From positions 1 through 43,198 of the forward strand of contig DUOA01000028.1 in NCBI GenBank assembly GCA_012839095.1: DNA of 43,198 nucleotides, written 5' to 3'. Positions 42,109 through 43,198 of the stretch are shown in pieces (position 1 is the stretch's first letter; the number at the start of each line of letters is the position of its first letter). The notes under the pieces are model-generated. The model was not told the origin of the DNA, searched no databases, and was given only the letters and a program-made list of their open reading frames with translations. Source of the stretch: Clostridiales bacterium (GTDB lineage Bacteria > Bacillota > Clostridia > Caldicoprobacterales > DTU083). The position numbers and the translations under genes were made by a program.

Positions 42109-42216
42109 ATGGAGGATCTCAAGCAGGATTTCAACAGACTGCAGAAAGTCTTTGCATTTTCATATGCTGTACACGATGATAGACACGGCATGCTTGTGAT
42201 ATGTTGCTATGCTTGA
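42109..42216 (+). CDS. Possible 35-residue leader ORF
   Basis: An ATG at 42109 opens a 35-codon frame (MEDLKQDFNRLQKVFAF onward) ending at TGA 42216, 42 bases before the permease start. A GAAGAGGTG lies about 11 bases upstream. The product resembles nothing I know. It could be a leader peptide, a remnant of a longer gene, or chance. Confidence 0.25.
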   Translation: MEDLKQDFNRLQKVFAFSYAVHDDRHGMLVICCYA

Positions 42217-42258
42217 TCAAGACAGAAAAGGGGAAATATTCCATAAGGAGAATCTAAA

Positions 42259-43198
42259 ATGCTAAACTTAAATACAAAGAAAAGCAATGATAATGTTACA
42301 AGAGCAAGAACCGGCAGAAAGGAATCACTGTGGAGAAAAATTATTAAGCAAAAAGCATTGATTTTAATGACAATACCCGGATTATTGGTTGTTCTTATTT
42401 TTAACTATTTTCCAATGTATGGTGTCTTGATTGCATTTAAGGATTACAGTCCGAGGGCGGGCATCATGGGAAGTCCCTGGGCAGGCTTCAAGTATTTTGA
42501 AAGCTTCCTTACTAACCCGATGACACCGGGCATATTTAAGAACACATTATTGCTGGGGATTTATTCTCTGTTCTGGTCTTTTCCGGCGCCGATTATTCTG
42601 GCATTGCTTTTTAATGAACTCAGAGGCAAAAAATTTAAGAAGCTGACACAAACCGTTTCCTATTTCCCGCATTTCATTTCTACAGTAATAGTTTGCGGTA
42701 TGATCAAGGAATTCAGTTCAAGAAGCGGCTTGTTCAATCAGATTAATGCATTGCTTGGAAATTCTCCCGTTTCATTTCTCCTGGAACCTAAGTATTTTCG
42801 CACCCTTTTCATAGGTTCCGGTATATGGCAGAGTGTTGGATTTGGCTCCATTATCTACCTGGCGGCTCTGAGTGGAGTGGATCCGGCTCTTTTGGATGCA
42901 GCTGATATCGATGGAGCCAATAGATTCCATAAAATCAGATATATTAACTGGCCGGCAATAGCGCCAACCACTACGATTTTGCTGATTTTTGCCATAAGCA
43001 ACATCCTGGGAAATGATTTTACAAAAGTTCTGCTGCTTTATTCACCAAAGACATATTCAGTTGCGGATGTCATAGGCACATACACTTTCCGTGAGGGAAT
43101 TCGGGGTCAAAGATTCGAATACTCCACAGCAATTGGTCTGTTGATGTCAGTTATTGGTTTTATATTGATCGTAGCAGCAAATTGGTTCAGCAGACGTG
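42259..43198 (+). CDS. LplB-type sugar ABC transporter permease, partial (cut by window end)
   Basis: The first 313 codons are present and the frame is open at the window edge, so only the last few residues are missing. After a charged N-terminus come membrane segments starting ALILMTIPGLLVVLIF, then NTLLLGIYSLFWSF and others. The EAA loop DAADIDGANRFHKIRYINWP contacts the ATPase. This matches LplB/YtcP-type permeases for complex saccharides in Firmicutes, which normally have a second permease and a lipoprotein binding protein next to them, presumably beyond the window. It would import the mannoside cut by the GH38 enzyme. AAGGAG precedes ATG 42259. Confidence 0.9.
   Translation, partial: MLNLNTKKSNDNVTRARTGRKESLWRKIIKQKALILMTIPGLLVVLIFNYFPMYGVLIAFKDYSPRAGIMGSPWAGFKYFESFLTNPMTPGIFKNTLLLGIYSLFWSFPAPIILALLFNELRGKKFKKLTQTVSYFPHFISTVIVCGMIKEFSSRSGLFNQINALLGNSPVSFLLEPKYFRTLFIGSGIWQSVGFGSIIYLAALSGVDPALLDAADIDGANRFHKIRYINWPAIAPTTTILLIFAISNILGNDFTKVLLLYSPKTYSVADVIGTYTFREGIRGQRFEYSTAIGLLMSVIGFILIVAANWFSRR

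Larger units (their letters stand above)
41779..42258. other. Upstream control region of the sugar ABC operon
   Basis: This 480-base AT-rich gap contains TGTTAACA at 41845-41852, the palindrome at 41946-41959, possible promoter elements (TTGAAT with TGCTAGAGT at about 42015-42043, and TGATATACT ending at 42054) and one 35-codon frame at 42109-42216. No terminator follows the SGNH gene, so part of the transcript may read through. I recognise no riboswitch. Confidence 0.5.

Noticed and set aside
1-43198. Prophage, insertion sequence, CRISPR array or toxin-antitoxin module
   Set aside because: No transposase, integrase, repeat-spacer array or recognisable toxin pair was found; the only MazE/AbrB-like motif is the tail of an ABC ATPase.

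Overview
The window looks like chromosomal DNA from a strictly fermentative member of the class Clostridia. The signs are strong AGGAGG-type ribosome binding sites, frequent TTG starts, a 1252-residue one-chain PurL, a 2-hydroxyacyl-CoA-dehydratase-like protein set, a DAP-type MurE, a Crh-like HPr paralogue and a cre-type operator. I do not assign a genus. No phage, transposase, integrase or CRISPR array is visible, so this is host metabolic DNA with several accessory catabolic loci.

Layout. (1) 1-5314, small genes and RNAs: a Crh-like HPr paralogue (minus strand); a three-gene BcrAD/HgdC-type activase and CoA-dehydratase-like operon with a zinc-ribbon protein; a 6S RNA found by its long closing stem; tRNA-Gln(CUG) and tRNA-Glu(CUC); and a LURP-one/Tubby-like protein. 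(2) 5447-6970: a MurE ligase outside any division cluster. (3) 7096-17330: a catabolic locus encoding a Gfo/Idh/MocA dehydrogenase, a TIM-barrel isomerase/lyase, an Old-Yellow-Enzyme-like Fe-S flavoenzyme, a LacI regulator, an SDR, a fumarate-reductase-like flavoprotein, a glycerol-1-phosphate dehydrogenase and a glycerol kinase. A consensus promoter and a perfect cre consensus precede the first gene. A second palindromic operator lies between the isomerase and the flavoenzyme. (4) 17356-22267: a lipoprotein (minus strand) and PurL, whose glutaminase domain has lost its nucleophilic cysteine. (5) 22312-27801: a MacB/FtsX-type ABC system with adaptor lipoprotein, double-length permease and two ATPases, one carrying a C-terminal AbrB-like domain. 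(6) 27807-30010: a mannitol-1-phosphate dehydrogenase overlapping a PfkB kinase. (7) 30033-43198: a divergent glycan locus. The minus arm holds a GntR/LacI hybrid regulator, a URO-D family protein and an M20 amidohydrolase. The plus arm holds a GH38 alpha-mannosidase, a second hybrid regulator, two more URO-D family proteins, a propeller-SGNH esterase fusion, and the start of a LplB-type sugar ABC permease cut by the window edge.

How the parts may work together. Region 3 carries the enzyme types used for 3-keto-glycoside cleavage (dehydrogenase plus TIM-barrel partner) next to the three reductase types used for stepwise reduction of an unsaturated aglycone. A glycoside-oxidising, aglycone-reducing pathway is therefore a reasonable but unproven reading. 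Region 7 looks like uptake and trimming of a decorated alpha-mannoside. The three URO-D proteins there are the least explained part and might act on methyl groups. The most striking single-gene anomaly is the cysteine-less glutaminase domain of PurL.
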